Below, one piece after another: positions 30,536-43,500 of a stretch of DNA of 64,000 nt (its first letter is position 1; every line of letters starts with the position of its first letter). The notes under the pieces were generated by a model. It was given only the letters and a program-made list of their open reading frames with translations, was not told the origin of the DNA and searched no databases. The position numbers and the translations under genes are program-made. The DNA comes from Mycolicibacterium hassiacum DSM 44199 (GTDB lineage Bacteria > Actinomycetota > Actinomycetes > Mycobacteriales > Mycobacteriaceae), in NCBI RefSeq assembly GCF_900603025.1, contig NZ_LR026975.1, positions 3,658,001-3,722,000 on the forward strand, in the 5' to 3' direction.

Positions 30536-33500
30536 TCAGCTGCCCGGATCTCGGCCCAACACCTCGTTGAGTTCTTTGCTGTATTGGTTGAGGGCGTGTT
30601 GGTGGAGGATGTCGAAGTGGGTGCAGTTGATGGGTTGTAGGTGGAGTTTGCCGTTGATGAGGCGTGTCCAGCGTTGGCGTTGGGCTCGCAGGGTCAGGCG
30701 GGCGGGCAGTGCGCGGCGTTTGCCGCCGAGGCTCGGTGATTGGGTTGCCACGTAGATGACGGCGTCGCCGTGGAAGGTCCCGCCGTGGTGGCGCGCCAAA
30801 AGCCGGCGGTTGGTGGTGATGCTGCGCGACATCAGACCGATGATCGACTCCGCAGGCAGCGCCTCGGTACTGCCGGTGTGCTGCTCCAACAACTCCGATA
30901 CCTGCTGGTATGTGAACTGCTGCCCGCGGGCAGCCGTGATCCCCTGGCTCTGCAGCACGTGTTTGAGCAGAGCCGCCTCGTCGAATGTCCGCGACGCGAA
31001 CGTCAGGAACGTGTTCAACGACGGATCCAGCAGGATGAGTTTGTCGACCACCTGTCCACGGCGCTGCAACTCCACCGCAACCGCGTGGGCGACCACACCG
31101 CCGAACGACCAACCCAGCAACCGGTACGGGCCGATGGGATAACGCGATTGGATCCGGTCGGCGTAGGCGACCGCCATCGCATGAACCGAATCCGGTTCGC
31201 TTTCCCCATCCTGGACAACCTGATTCACCCCGACAATCGGGCAATCCAGGTACTGCCCCAACACCCGATACGCCCAACTGAGCCCGAACCCGTCATGGAT
31301 ACAGATCAGCGGGATCCCGGCACCGGGACAAAGAACCTCAACCGGCGCCACCTCGGTGTCATCACCGCCGGCACCATCCAACCGCGCCGCCAACTGAGCC
31401 ACCGTCGGCGCTTCGAACAACGTGCGCACCGCGATACGCCTGTCAAACGCCTTATTGATCGCGGCAGTCACCCGCATCGCCAGCAGCGAATTACCACCCA
31501 ACTCGAAAAACGAGTCATCCACCCCGACCCGCTCAACCCCAAGCACCTGCGCGAAAATCCCCGCCAACAGTTCCTCAGCCGCACTCGACGGCGCCCGATA
31601 CCGCGTGCCCTGATACTGCGGCGCCGGCAGGGCACGCTTGTCCAACTTCCCATTCACCGTGAGTGGCAGACTGTCGAGCACCACCACCGCCGCCGGCACC
31701 ATATACACCGGCAACCGCTCAGCCAGCCGCTGACGAACCCGGGACGGATCAGCGCTACCGGTCACATACCCGACCAGACGCTTATCCCCAGGCTGGTCCT
31801 CACGCACCACCACCGCCGCCTGATCGACACCCTCAACCTCGGCCAGCGCAGCTTGAACCTCACCGAGTTCGACCCGATACCCGCGGATCTTGACCTGCTC
31901 ATCAGCCCGGCCCAGATACCGCAACTGTCCATCAGCACCCCAGCGCACCAAATCCCCGGTGCGATACATCCGCTGACCAGCCGCGAACGGACACGCCACA
32001 AACCGGGCCGCAGTCAACCCCGCACGACCCAGGTATCCGGCCGCCACCCCCGCACCCGCGACATACAACTCACCCACCACACCCGGCGGCACCGGCCGCA
32101 AGAACCCGTCGAGCACGAAAAACGCCGCTCCCGGAATCGGCGCACCGATCGGCACCTCACCAGACCCCGTCCGCAACGGCGTACTGAAGGAGGTGTACCA
32201 GGTCTCGGTGGGCCCGTAGCCGTTGATCATCACCCGCCCCGGCGCCCACCGATCCACCAACTCCGGCGGACACGCCTCACCAGCCACCACCAACGCCGTG
32301 CCATCCAGGCCCTCATGCGGCAGCGCCGAGGCCGCCGAAGGCGTCTGGTTCAACACATCCACATCCTCAGCGATCAGCAGCGCATGCAACTCTTCCGGCG
32401 AGCCCGCAACAGTCTCGGGCACCACCACGACCCGGCCACCAGCCAGCAGCGGGGCGAACATCTCCCACACCGACACATCAAAAGCCAGCGAATGCCACTG
32501 CGACCACACCCCATCACGCGGCAGCCCGAGATCAACCGAGTCCAACAAATCCGTCACCGTGACATGCGTGACCGCCACCCCCTTCGGAGTGCCCGTCGTG
32601 CCAGAGGTGTAAATCACATACGCCACATCATCAGCAGCCGGCGCCGCCAACCCCGCCACCGACTGGACACGAATACGTGGATCATCAACATCAATCACCA
32701 CCACCGACAGGCCCTCACACTGTCGCGCCAACTCACCGCTGCTAACGACAGCCACCGGCGCCGCATCAGCAACAACCGCCGCGATCCGCGCCGGCGGATG
32801 CGCCGGATCCATCGGCACATAGGCTGCCCCGGTCTTAAGCACCGCCAACACCGCCGCGATAGCCTTCTCCGACCGCGGCAGCAACAGTGCCACCGTGCGG
32901 CCCGGACCCGCCCCCTGCTCAACCAACAAGTGCGCCAACCGGTTCGACGCCTCATCCAACTCGCGGTAGGTCAGCGACCGACCCTCACACGTCACCGCCA
33001 CCGCATCCGGGCACCGCGCAACCACCTCAGCGAACCGCCCCGGAATCGAATCAGCATGCGCCTGCGGTGCCTCCAACACCGCCCGATTCCCCCACTCATC
33101 CAGCAGGGACCGCTCCGCATCGGTGAGCACATCAATAGACGAAACCGGCCGGCGAGCATCAGCGACCATCACCTCCAGCACCCGCCGCAGTCGGTCCACC
33201 AACGACTCAATAGTGGAGTGGTCGAACACATCGGTGCGGTACTCAACCATTCCACCGATACCGCCCGGTTCCCCACTATCGGTCCAGCGCTCTGCCAGTA
33301 AGAACGACAGGTCCATCCGCGCGGTGCGGGTTTCGATGGGCAACCCGCTGACTTCGACATCACCTAGGCTCAGGTCCGGGATGGCGGCTTGTCCGGCGGC
33401 GGCGAAGTTCTGCCAGGCCAGCAACACCTGCACCAAGGGGTGATGCGCCATCGACCGGGCCGGGTTGATCTGCTCGATCAGTACCTCGAACGGCACATCC

Positions 33501-34510
33501 TGATGCTCGAACGCGGCCAGGCTGCGCCGGCGGACCTGATCGATGACCTCACCAACAGTGGGATCGCCCTCCAGACGCACCCGCAGCACCAGGGTGTTGA
33601 CGAAAAACCCGACCAACTCATCCAACGCCGGATCCCGCCGACCCGCGATAGTGAACCCCACCCCCACATCCGAGGTGGCGGCAAGCTTGGCCAACAACAC
33701 CGCCAACCCGGCCTGAATCACCATGAAACTGGTGGCGTTATGCGCACGCGCCAGCTCACCGATGCCCTGCTGCAGCTGCGCAGGCCAATCCACCACCACC
33801 GCAGCACCCCGATAATCAGCCACCGCCGGATACGGCCGATCCGTCGGCAACTGCAACCGCTGCGGCATATCAGCCAACTCATCCAGCCAAAACCGCACCT
33901 GCGCCGCGATCCGACTGTTCTCATCAGCCAGATCCCCCAACTGCGCCCGCTGCCACAACGCGAAATCGGCATACTGCACCGGCAACGGCGCCCAATCCGG
34001 CACCCCACCAGCCCGCCGCGCTTGATACGCCCGCGCCAAATCCGCCACCAACGGCGTCAACGACCACCCATCCGCGGCGATATGATGCGCCACCGCCACC
34101 AACACAAACTCGTCACCACCAAGCCGGAAAAGCCTGGCCCGCAACGGAATCTGCTCATCCAAACAGAACGGCTCAGCCGCCACCGCAGCCACCTGGCGCA
34201 TCAACTCATCCTGCGACCAGCCAGCCGCATCAACCACCCGCCACCCGAAATCAGCACCATCAGCCGGCAACACCACCTGCTGCGGCACCCCATCGGTGGC
34301 CACGAACACCGTGCGCAGACTCTCATGACGAGCCACCACATCAGCCAACGCAGCCCGCAACGCCTCAACATCCAGCCCGCCACGCAACCGCAACGCCACC
34401 GGCATGTTGTAAACCGGCGACGGCCCCTCCAACTGATCGATAAACCACAACCGCTGCTGAGCAAACGACAACGGCACCACCTCAGGCCGCGGCCCAGCCA
34501 CCAACGGATC
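30536..34510 (-). other. NRPS module 9: LCL C - A - T - TE
   Basis: A9 has pocket D-V-W-N-V-A-G-Y-T-K with an atypical A5 motif ([12 protein letters not shown]) and no assigned substrate. The thioesterase releases the nine-residue chain as acid, ester or ring. Confidence 0.65.
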
Positions 34511-36331
34511 CCACCCACCAGCAGCATCACCATCCAGCCGTGCTGCCAACTGTGCCACCGTCGGCGCCTCAAACAAGGTGCGCACCGCGACACGCCTGTC
34601 AAACGCCTTATTGATCGCGGCAGTCACCCGCATCGCCAGCAGGGAGTTGCCACCGAGGTCGAAGAAGGAGTCATTCACCCCGACCCGCTCAACACCTAGC
34701 ACCTTGGTGTAGATGCCGGCCAGTACTTCTTCGGTCGCAGTACGAGGCGCCACATACTCCGTGCGGTCGTACTCCGGCGCCGGCAGGGCACGCTTGTCCA
34801 ACTTCCCATTCACCGTGAGTGGCAGACTGTCGAGCACCACCACCGCCGCCGGCACCATATACACCGGCAACCGCTCAGCCAGCCGCTGACGAACCCGGGA
34901 CGGATCAGCGCTACCGGTCACATACCCGACCAGACGCTTATCCCCAGGCTGGTCCTCACGCACCACCACCGCCGCCTGATCGACACCCTCAACCTCGGCC
35001 AGCGCAGCTTGAACCTCACCGAGTTCGACCCGATACCCGCGGATCTTGACCTGCTCATCCACACGGCCCAGATAATGCAACTGCCCCCGCTCGTCCCACC
35101 GCACCAAATCCCCGGTGCGATACATCCGCATACCCGGCCGCCCGAACGGACACGCCACAAACCGCGACGCCGTCAACCCCGAACGCCCCACATAACCAAC
35201 AGCCACCCCCGCCCCGGCCACATACAACTCCCCCACCACCCCCGCAGCCACCGGCCGCAACCACGCGTCCAACACAAACAACGCCGCATACGCAACCGGA
35301 AACCCAATCGGCGGCACCCCCGAACCCGGCCGCAACGGCGCACTGATCGCCACACACATCGTGGTCTCCGTCGGCCCATAAGCATTGATCATCGTCCGCC
35401 CCGGCGCCCACCGATCCACCACATCAGCCGAACACGCCTCCCCCACCACCGCCAACGCCGTATCAGCCAACACCTCCGGAGACAACACCCCCACCGCCGA
35501 CGGCGTCTGCGTCAACACATCCACCCGCTCAGCAACCAACAACGCCTGGAAATCCTCCGGAGAAACCGTCACCTCCTCCGGCACCACCACCAACCGCCCC
35601 CCACGCAACAAAGCCCCGAAGATCTCCCACACCGACACATCAAACGCCAACGTGTGACACAACGCCCACACCCCCGGCTTCGGCAACCCCGCATCCAACG
35701 ACGACAACAACTGCGTCACATTCAAATGCGTAACCGCAACACCCTTCGGCGTCCCCGTCGTCCCCGACGTATAAATCACATACGCCACATCATCCGGACA
35801 CGGAAACCCCAACCCCGTCACCGGCTCAGCCGCAACCCTCCCATCACCAACATCAACCACCACCACCCCCAAACCATCAAACCGCCCAACCAAATCACCA
35901 GTCGTCAACACCACCAACGGAGCAGCATCACCAACCACAAACCGCAACCGCTCATCCGGCACCACCGGATCAACCGGCACATACGCCGCCCCAGACTTCA
36001 ACACCCCCAAAATCGCCACCACCGCATCCACCGACCGGCGGAAAAACACCCCCACCCGACAACCCGCACCAGCACCCAACCCCACCAACAAATGCGCCAC
36101 ACGATTCGACGCCTCATCCAACTCCCGATAAGTCAACGACCCACCAGGAAAACTCACCGCAACCACATCCGGACACACCGCCACCCACCGAGCAAACAAC
36201 TCCGGAATCGAAACCCCAACAGGCCCAGAACCCCTCAACACCCCACGATTCGACCACTCATCCCACGACTCCCACTCACCCTCATCAAGCAAATCCAAAG
36301 ACAACAACCGACGATCAGCATCGCTGGTCAT
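30536..36331 (-). CDS. NRPS, A-T-C-A-T-TE (modules 8 and 9, release)
   Basis: This 1931-residue enzyme starts directly with an adenylation domain (about residues 40-520). Next come a carrier (LGGNS near 563), an LCL condensation domain (HHIAADGWS near 754), a second adenylation domain (about 1085-1570) and a carrier (near 1614). A type I thioesterase closes it (about 1665-1931, Ser1742 in GWSFGG, His in NCTHFDIL). Its first adenylation domain needs the condensation domain that ends the upstream NRPS, so the two proteins share module 8. The ATG at 36331 overlaps the upstream TGA (ATGA), implying coupled translation. The terminal TE hydrolyses or cyclises the product; GPL synthesis instead leaves an amino alcohol. 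Codon use is unusual: the coding strand is very G/T-rich, above all in the first third, unlike its neighbours. Confidence 0.93.
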   Translation of the reverse strand: MTSDADRRLLSLDLLDEGEWESWDEWSNRGVLRGSGPVGVSIPELFARWVAVCPDVVAVSFPGGSLTYRELDEASNRVAHLLVGLGAGAGCRVGVFFRRSVDAVVAILGVLKSGAAYVPVDPVVPDERLRFVVGDAAPLVVLTTGDLVGRFDGLGVVVVDVGDGRVAAEPVTGLGFPCPDDVAYVIYTSGTTGTPKGVAVTHLNVTQLLSSLDAGLPKPGVWALCHTLAFDVSVWEIFGALLRGGRLVVVPEEVTVSPEDFQALLVAERVDVLTQTPSAVGVLSPEVLADTALAVVGEACSADVVDRWAPGRTMINAYGPTETTMCVAISAPLRPGSGVPPIGFPVAYAALFVLDAWLRPVAAGVVGELYVAGAGVAVGYVGRSGLTASRFVACPFGRPGMRMYRTGDLVRWDERGQLHYLGRVDEQVKIRGYRVELGEVQAALAEVEGVDQAAVVVREDQPGDKRLVGYVTGSADPSRVRQRLAERLPVYMVPAAVVVLDSLPLTVNGKLDKRALPAPEYDRTEYVAPRTATEEVLAGIYTKVLGVERVGVNDSFFDLGGNSLLAMRVTAAINKAFDRRVAVRTLFEAPTVAQLAARLDGDAAGGWDPLVAGPRPEVVPLSFAQQRLWFIDQLEGPSPVYNMPVALRLRGGLDVEALRAALADVVARHESLRTVFVATDGVPQQVVLPADGADFGWRVVDAAGWSQDELMRQVAAVAAEPFCLDEQIPLRARLFRLGGDEFVLVAVAHHIAADGWSLTPLVADLARAYQARRAGGVPDWAPLPVQYADFALWQRAQLGDLADENSRIAAQVRFWLDELADMPQRLQLPTDRPYPAVADYRGAAVVVDWPAQLQQGIGELARAHNATSFMVIQAGLAVLLAKLAATSDVGVGFTIAGRRDPALDELVGFFVNTLVLRVRLEGDPTVGEVIDQVRRRSLAAFEHQDVPFEVLIEQINPARSMAHHPLVQVLLAWQNFAAAGQAAIPDLSLGDVEVSGLPIETRTARMDLSFLLAERWTDSGEPGGIGGMVEYRTDVFDHSTIESLVDRLRRVLEVMVADARRPVSSIDVLTDAERSLLDEWGNRAVLEAPQAHADSIPGRFAEVVARCPDAVAVTCEGRSLTYRELDEASNRLAHLLVEQGAGPGRTVALLLPRSEKAIAAVLAVLKTGAAYVPMDPAHPPARIAAVVADAAPVAVVSSGELARQCEGLSVVVIDVDDPRIRVQSVAGLAAPAADDVAYVIYTSGTTGTPKGVAVTHVTVTDLLDSVDLGLPRDGVWSQWHSLAFDVSVWEMFAPLLAGGRVVVVPETVAGSPEELHALLIAEDVDVLNQTPSAASALPHEGLDGTALVVAGEACPPELVDRWAPGRVMINGYGPTETWYTSFSTPLRTGSGEVPIGAPIPGAAFFVLDGFLRPVPPGVVGELYVAGAGVAAGYLGRAGLTAARFVACPFAAGQRMYRTGDLVRWGADGQLRYLGRADEQVKIRGYRVELGEVQAALAEVEGVDQAAVVVREDQPGDKRLVGYVTGSADPSRVRQRLAERLPVYMVPAAVVVLDSLPLTVNGKLDKRALPAPQYQGTRYRAPSSAAEELLAGIFAQVLGVERVGVDDSFFELGGNSLLAMRVTAAINKAFDRRIAVRTLFEAPTVAQLAARLDGAGGDDTEVAPVEVLCPGAGIPLICIHDGFGLSWAYRVLGQYLDCPIVGVNQVVQDGESEPDSVHAMAVAYADRIQSRYPIGPYRLLGWSFGGVVAHAVAVELQRRGQVVDKLILLDPSLNTFLTFASRTFDEAALLKHVLQSQGITAARGQQFTYQQVSELLEQHTGSTEALPAESIIGLMSRSITTNRRLLARHHGGTFHGDAVIYVATQSPSLGGKRRALPARLTLRAQRQRWTRLINGKLHLQPINCTHFDILHQHALNQYSKELNEVLGRDPGS
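31619..31903. repeat. A-domain C-terminal subdomain repeat in the small NRPS, copy 1
   Basis: Matches 34775-35059 at offset 3156 bp over 285 bp, encoding the end of A9 from the hinge motif onward. The carrier sequence just downstream in the gene (about 31425-31488) is also nearly identical to its counterpart. Confidence 0.9.
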
Positions 36332-37595
36332 GCGTTCCTCCCTGATCCACCGACCATCGCCACCAACACGCGTTGCATGCGATCGAGCAACTTCGCGATC
36401 CGCCGGTCGTCGAACAACGCGCAGTCGAATTCGGCTCGCAATGTGATCTCCTGGCCCGGGATTGCCTGCATCGTCAACGGGTAGTGGTTCAACTCGCGGG
36501 GCGTGACGTCGGTGATGGTCAGACCGTCCGGCCCCAACGGCGCACCGCTGTCGATCGGGTAGTTCTCGTACACGAAGGCCGTGTCGAACAGCTGGTCATG
36601 GCCGGCGATCCGGTGAATGTCGTTGAGCCCCAGGTGCTGATGCTCCAGCGTACGGTTGTGCGCGGTCTGCAGCTGTTCGAGCAGGCTCGCGATCGTGGTG
36701 TCCGGGGTGATGGTCGCCCGCACCGGCACCGTGTTGATCAGCAACCCGACCATGGCGTCCGCCCCAGGAAGCTCGGCCGGACGTCCGGAGACGGTGGTTC
36801 CGAACACCACATCGGTCTGTCCGGTCAACCACATCAGGATCTGCGCCCATGCACCCTGAAGCACCGTGCTGACGGTGGTGTGCTGTGACCGCGCCAGCTC
36901 GGCGATCTTCTGGGTGGTCGTCTCCGACAGCTGCAGTGTCTGCACGCTGCGTCGGCCGCTGCCCAGGTGACCGCGCGGTGCGACCAGGGTGGGCGCGTCG
37001 AGGCCGGCGAGGACGTCGCGCCAGGCGTCATGCGCGGCATCGACGTCCCGCTCGGCGAGCCACGAGACGAAGTCGCGGTACGCCGGAGCGGCGGGCAGCC
37101 GCTGACCGTAGTAACCGGCGATCGCCTCCCGCAACAGGATCGACATCGACCAGCCATCGGTGACGATGTGGTGGTTGGTCAGCAGCAACCAGTGGCGATC
37201 CGCTTCCGCACCGCGAATGACCGCTGCCCGGAACGGCTTGCCGGCGGCGAGATCCCGCACCGCGGCGCGCTCCGCCGCTGCCACCTGTTCGATCCGCTGT
37301 TCGACATCGGCCCCGGATTCGACCTCGATCACCCGCCACGGCACGTCCGGCTCGGACGGCACGATCTGCACCGGTGAGCCGAATTCGTCGGTGAAGCGGG
37401 CCATCAGGTTGGGGTGCCGCCGAACGGCTCCCGTGACGGCGTCGCGCAACCGCTGGATGTCCAGCGGTCCGGACAAACCGATTCTCAGCTGTCCGGCGTA
37501 AAGGTCCGCGCTCTGCTCCGCAGTCGAGGACAGGAACAGCAGGCCCTGCTGCAACGGGGTCAGCGGCAGGATGTCGGCGACCCGGTAGCGGCGGG
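34540..37595 (-). other. NRPS module 8, split between two proteins: C | A - T
   Basis: The DCL condensation domain ends the 9170-residue protein ([10 protein letters not shown]) and A8 begins the 1931-residue one. A8 pocket: D-V-W-T-A-V-A-M-C-K. Splitting between C and A is unusual; most split NRPS lines break before C or after T/E. A 4-bp gene overlap keeps the two products in step. Confidence 0.7.
34775..35059. repeat. A-domain C-terminal subdomain repeat in the small NRPS, copy 2
   Basis: Partner of 31619-31903, encoding the end of A8. The right-hand edge again falls in the codons for DEQVKI. Confidence 0.9.
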
Positions 37596-40500
37596 TCAGA
37601 TCGTCGATCTGCTTCTGGTCGAGGCGCGCCGGCGCGATGTCGGACGGGGTCAATCCGCCGCCGCCGCTGCGCACGAGGGCGCAGATTCCGGCGAGCGCGT
37701 CGAACCACAGCCGGTTGAGCCGGTGCACCCCGGCGTCGTCGAGCACCGAGGTCGCCCACGTCCAGTTGGCCTGCAACCGCGGGCCGGTCTCGGTGTCGAC
37801 CGTGACGGCGTTGAGCGCCACCGTGTGCGCCAGCCGCATCGGCAACGCCGGCGCCGAGACCGAGAGGTCGGTGTCGGGCCGCCACATCTCCGCCGACAAC
37901 TCTCCGCCGCCGAGACGGCCGAGGTAGTTGAACATCACGGTCGGGTCGGGCCGGTCCAACCCGGCTTCCGGATGCAGGTAGCGCAACAGCCCGTAGGTCA
38001 GTTCGTCGGGAAGCGCGCGCAGCTGCTCCTTGGCGTCCTTGATCAACGACTCGAGCGCCGCGTCACCGGCGGTGACCTGTGACCAGGCCGGCTTGCCCAC
38101 GTGCAGAGCCACCGGGTACTTGGCGGTGAACCAGCCGATGGTGCGCAACAGATCGATGTCGTCGGCGAAGTCCTCGCTGCGGCCGTGGCCTTCGACGTCG
38201 ATCGCGATGCGCGAGGCCTCACCGGCGCCGGCGAACTCGGCGAGTGCCAGCGCGAACGCGATGAGCAGGATGTCCTGCACCCCGGCACGGAAGGCCGCCG
38301 GAACCTCGCCGAGCACCATCCGAGTGGTCTCGGTGTCGAGCTCCGTCGACAGCTGGCCGGCGGTGGCATAGGTGTCGCGGTCCGGCTGCGGGGCCGGCAG
38401 CAGCGGCGCCGCGGACGTCACCTCGCGCCAGCGGTCAGCGGTCGCGAAAACCTCCGGGCTCTGGCCCCATTCGGCCAGTTGCTGCGACCAGCGGGCGAAC
38501 GACGTGCCACCGGACGGGAGTTCGATCGGCTGACCGTTGTGGTGCTGGGCCCAGGCGATGTTGAGGTCCTCGAGAAGGATTCGCCACGACACCCCGTCGA
38601 TGGCGAGGTGGTGGACGATGAGGGCGAGTTGGCCGGTGGAGCGGGCCCACAATGCGGAGAGCATCCTCCCGTCGGCGGGCCGCAACCGGGCCTGCGCGTC
38701 GGCGAGCGCGTCGACGGTCAGTTCGTCGACCACCCGCAGGCACTCGGCGGCGCTCACCGCACCCCGCTGGGGCACCGTCAACTCCCAGCCGTCGACGGCG
38801 TCCTTGACGGCCCGCAGCCGCAGCATCGGGTGGTGGTCCAGCAGCGCCTGCAGCAGGGTGACGACATCGCCCTCGGACGTTCCCGCAGGTGCCCGCAGCA
38901 CCATGGTCTGGTTGAACTCGTCGACCGGACCGTCGACCTCGGCCAGCCACCGCATGATCGGCGTGGCCACCACCGGTCCGAGACCATCGTCGGAAACCGT
39001 TGCCGTGTCGGCTTTCCCGCTGATACGCGCCAGCCGGGCCACGGTCTGTTCGGCGAATACATCGCGCGGGCGCAGCCTCAGCCCGGCGGCACGGGCCCGG
39101 GACACCACCTGCATCGACAGGATGCTGTCGCCGCCGAGTTCGAAGAACGAGTCGTCGACCCCGACCCGTTCCAGTCCGAGCACCTCGGCGAAGATCCCGG
39201 CCAACAACTCCTCGGTCGCGTTCGTCGGCGGCCGATAGGATCCGCCGTCCCGATAATCCGGCGCCGGCAGGGCCCGTTTGTCCAACTTGCCGTTGACGGT
39301 CAACGGCAGCGCATCGAGCACCACCACCGCGGCCGGGACCATGTAGGCCGGCAGCCGTTCCGACAGCACGGTCCGCGCCTTGGCCGGATCGGCGGTACCG
39401 GTGATGTAGCCGACCAGGCGCCTGTCGCCGGGCTGGTCCTCCCGCACGACCACCGCGGCCTGCTGCACGCCCTCGACCTCGGCCAGCACCGCCTGGATCT
39501 CGCCGAGCTCGATCCGGTAGCCACGGATCTTGACCTGCTCGTCGGCCCGCCCGAGGTAGTGCAGTTCCCCGTCGGGGCTCCAGCGCACCAGATCGCCGGA
39601 CCGGTACATCCGCGCACCCGATCCGCCGAACGGGCACGCCACGAACCGCGAAGCGGTCAGCCCCGGGCGGCCGACATAGCCGAACGCCACCCCGGCGCCT
39701 GCCACATACAGCTCACCCACCACACCCGGCGGCACCGGACGCAGGTACCGGTCGAGCACGAAGAAGCCCAGATGCGCCATCGGAACGCCGACCGGGCTGG
39801 CGCTGTCGTCCAGATCCGCCTCGGTGATCTCCCTAAACGAGGCATGCACCGTTGTCTCGGTGATGCCGTAGAGGTTGAGCAGCCGCGGTGATCCCACCGG
39901 ATGGCGCTGCACCCACGGGCGCAGCCGCTGCGGCTCCAGTGCCTCACCGGCGAACAGCACCGCCCGCAGCGCGAGCCGATCGCCCACCTCCGGCTGCAGG
40001 CCATCGGCGGTCTGCAACGCGTAGAACGCCGAGGGGGTCTGGCTGAGCACGGTGACCTGCTCGTCGGCCAGCAGCGCCAGCAACTCCTCGGCCGAACGCG
40101 CCACCGCGTCCGGCACCACCACCAGCCGGCCCCCGTACAGCAGCGCACCCCACATCTCGCACACCGAGACGTCGAACGCCAGCGAGTGCGTCAACGACCA
40201 GACCTGGTCGCTGATGTCGACGTCGTCGGCCAGCGACTCCAGCAGCCGCACGACGTTCCCGTGCGCCACCGCAACGCCTTTGGGCTTACCCGTGGTGCCC
40301 GAGGTGTAGATGATGTAGGCCAGATCCCCCGCTTGCGGCACCGGCACCGGCTCCGCCGGCTGGGTGGCGATCTGCGGGTCGTCGATGTCGATGACCGCCA
40401 GTTCCAGCCCGCTGAACCGGCCCGCCAGCTCGGCGGTCGTGACCGCGGCCAGCGGGGCGGCGTCGGCGAGCACGAACTCGATCCGCGCATCCGGATGTGC

Positions 40501-43500
40501 CGGATCGATCGGCACGTACGCCGCACCCGTCTTCAGCACCGCCAGGATCGCGGCGATCGCCCGCTCCGAGCGCGGCAGCAGCATGGCCACCCGCTGCCCC
40601 GGACCGGCACCGTGCGCAACAAGCCAGTGCGCCAACCGATTCGATGTCTCGTCCAGCTCGCGATAGGTCAACGACCGACCCGCACAGGTCACCGCCACCG
40701 CGTCCGGGGTCCGCGCCACCTGCTCCGCGAACCGGGCCGGAATCGACTCGGCCTGCGCAACCGAGGCTTCGACCATCTGCCCGTTGCCCCAGCCGGCCAG
40801 GCGCTCCCACTCCGCGCCGGTCAGCAGGTCGATGTTCGACACCGGACGGTGCGGATCGGTCACCATCGCCGTCAGCAGGCGCTCGAACCGGGCGATCAAT
40901 CCCTCGACCGCTGCCGCGTCGAACAGCTCGGTGTCGTACTCGATGCGCATCCCGAGCTCGCGTCCCGGTTCCACCTGCAGCGCCAGCGGATAGTGGGTGA
41001 ACTCCCGGCTGCTGAAGTCGGTCAGCGTCAGCCCTTCGGCGCTGAGCTCGGCGGCCGCGCCGACCGGGTAGTTCTCGAAGACAAACAGCGTGTCGAACAG
41101 CTGGTCGAACCCGGCGATCCGGTGGATCTCCGGCAGCGCGAGATGCTGGTGCTCCAGAGTCTCGCTGTGCGCCCGCTGCAGCCGGCCGAGCAGATCGGCG
41201 GTTGTGGTCGACGGGTTCAGGGTGGCGCGGACCGGAATCGTGTTGATCAGCAGCCCGATCATCGAGTCGACGCCGGCGATCTCGTCCGGCCGGCCCGACA
41301 CCACCGCACCGAACACCACGTCGCGTTGTCCGGTCAGCAGCGCGACGAGCTGTGCCCACGCGGCCTGCAACACGGTGCTGACAGTCGTGTGCTGGGAGCG
41401 CGCGAGTTCCGCCAGCGCCGCGGTGGTCCGCTCGTCGACCCGGTGCGCGAGGCTTCCGCGCGGCCCGGGTTCCGTGCGCTGCGCACCGGCCACCAGCGTC
41501 GGGGTGTCGAACCCGGCCAGCAGCTCGCCCCAGGCCGCCCGCGCCGCATCCACGTCGCGGCCGGCCAACCATTCCACGAACCGCCGGTACGGCACCGCGG
41601 CGGGCAGTGGCTGACCGAAGTAGCCGGCGAAGATCTCCTGCAACAGGATCGGCAGCGACCAGCCGTCGATGACGATGTGGTGGCTGGTCAGCACCACCCG
41701 GTGGACGTCGGGCCCGGTGCGCGCCACCGCCACCCGCAGCGCCGGTGAACTCGCCAGGTCGAACACCGCGCGGCGTTCCGCGGCACACAGTTGCTCGAAC
41801 CGATCCCGGTTCCCCGCCGAGATCTCCTCGTAGCGCCAAGCCATCTGCGGCTCGGCCGGAACGATCTGCACCGGCTCGTCGAAATCGAGGCAGAACCGCG
41901 CCACCAGGTGCGGGTGCCGATCGACCACCTGCTGCACCGCATCCCGCAGGCGCCGCACATCGAGGCTGCCGGACAGCGTCAGCGCCAGCTGCAACGCGTA
42001 GACGTCGTCACCGGCCCCGGCCTCACCGCCGGCGTGGCTGGTGAGGAACAGCAGGCCCTGCTGCAGCGGGGTCAGCGGCAGCACATCGGCCACCGCGAAC
42101 CGCCGGGACAGCTCGTCGAGCTGGGCCTGGCTCAGCCGCGCCGGCGCCACGTCCGACGGGGTGAGTCCGCCGCCGCCGCGGCGGACGTGCGCGCAGATAC
42201 CTTGCAGCGCCTCGAACCACAGCTCGCCGACCCGGCGTATCTGTTCCTCGGTGAGCGCCGACTGCGCCCAGGTCCAGTTTGCCTGCAGCCGCGGTTCGCC
42301 GCCGTCCTCGCGGATGCCGGCGTTGAGTTCGACGGTGTGCCCCAACGAAACCGGCACCGCCGAGGCCACGGCCAACAGTGGTGCGCTGTCGGAGTCGACG
42401 CGCCACAACTGTTCCGGCAGGTCGCCCGCGGCCCCGAGCCGCCCCAGATAGTTGAAGGCGACGGCCGGGTCGGGCCCGGTCAGCTCCACATCCGGGTTGA
42501 GGTAGCGCAGCAGACCGTAGGTCACCCCATCAGGAAGCGCACGCAGTTGTTCCTTGGCCTGTTTGACGATCGGGCCGAGCGCGGCGTCGCCGCTCGCCAA
42601 TTGCGCCCACGGCAGCTCACCGACCGTCAGCGCCGCGGGGTACTTGCTGGTGAACCACCCGACGGTGCGCGACAGATCGGCACCGCCGACCAGTTCCTCG
42701 GCGCGCCCGTGCCCCTCGACATCGATGCCGATCGGTTCGTTGAAGCGGCCCAGGAACTGCGCCCACGCCAGTCCGAATGCGATCAGCAGGATGTCCTGCA
42801 CACCGGCGTGGAACGCCGCGGGTACCTCACCCAGCAACGACCGGGTGGTCTCGGCGTCCAGCTCGGCCGACAGCTGACCGGCCGTGGCGTAGGTGTCGTC
42901 CGGCCGCGGTGCGGGCAGCAGCTGCGGCGCCGCGGCGGCCTGCCGCCACGCCTCGGCGAGTTCCGCGATGTCGGAATCCAGCGCCCGCTCGGACAGCAGC
43001 ACGGACCAGCGGGTGAATGACGTGCCGCCCCTGGGAAGTTCGATCGACTGGCCGCTGTGGTGCTGCGCCCAGGCGATGTTGAGATCCTCCAGCAGAATGC
43101 GCCACGACACCGCGTCGACCGCCAGATGGTGGACGATGACGGCCAGCAGCGCGGCGTCCGGCACCCATACCGCCGAGATCATCGCTCCGGCATCGGGATT
43201 CAGCCGTGACCGGGCTGCCCGCAAAGTCTCCTCGTTGAGGGCGTCGACGGTCTGGACGAACTTGCCGGCGTGGATCTCGCCGCGGGCGGAGACGTGCAGC
43301 GACATGTTCCCGGCGCCGTCATCGGCGGCGTGCAGCCGCAGCGCCGGATGACGATCGATCAGCGCCTGCAGCAGCACCACCACATCGGTCTCGGTCGCAC
43401 CGGCCGGGGCGCGCAGGATCACCGTCTGGTTGAACTCGTCCTTGCGGCCGGGCAGACCGTGCAGCCAACGCATGATCGGCGTGGCCACCGCCGGTCCCAC

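Noticed and set aside
30456..31277. A minus-strand frame overlapping the NRPS thioesterase
   Set aside because: It is out of frame with a clear thioesterase carrying GWSFGG and ends in Pro/Thr/Arg repeats.
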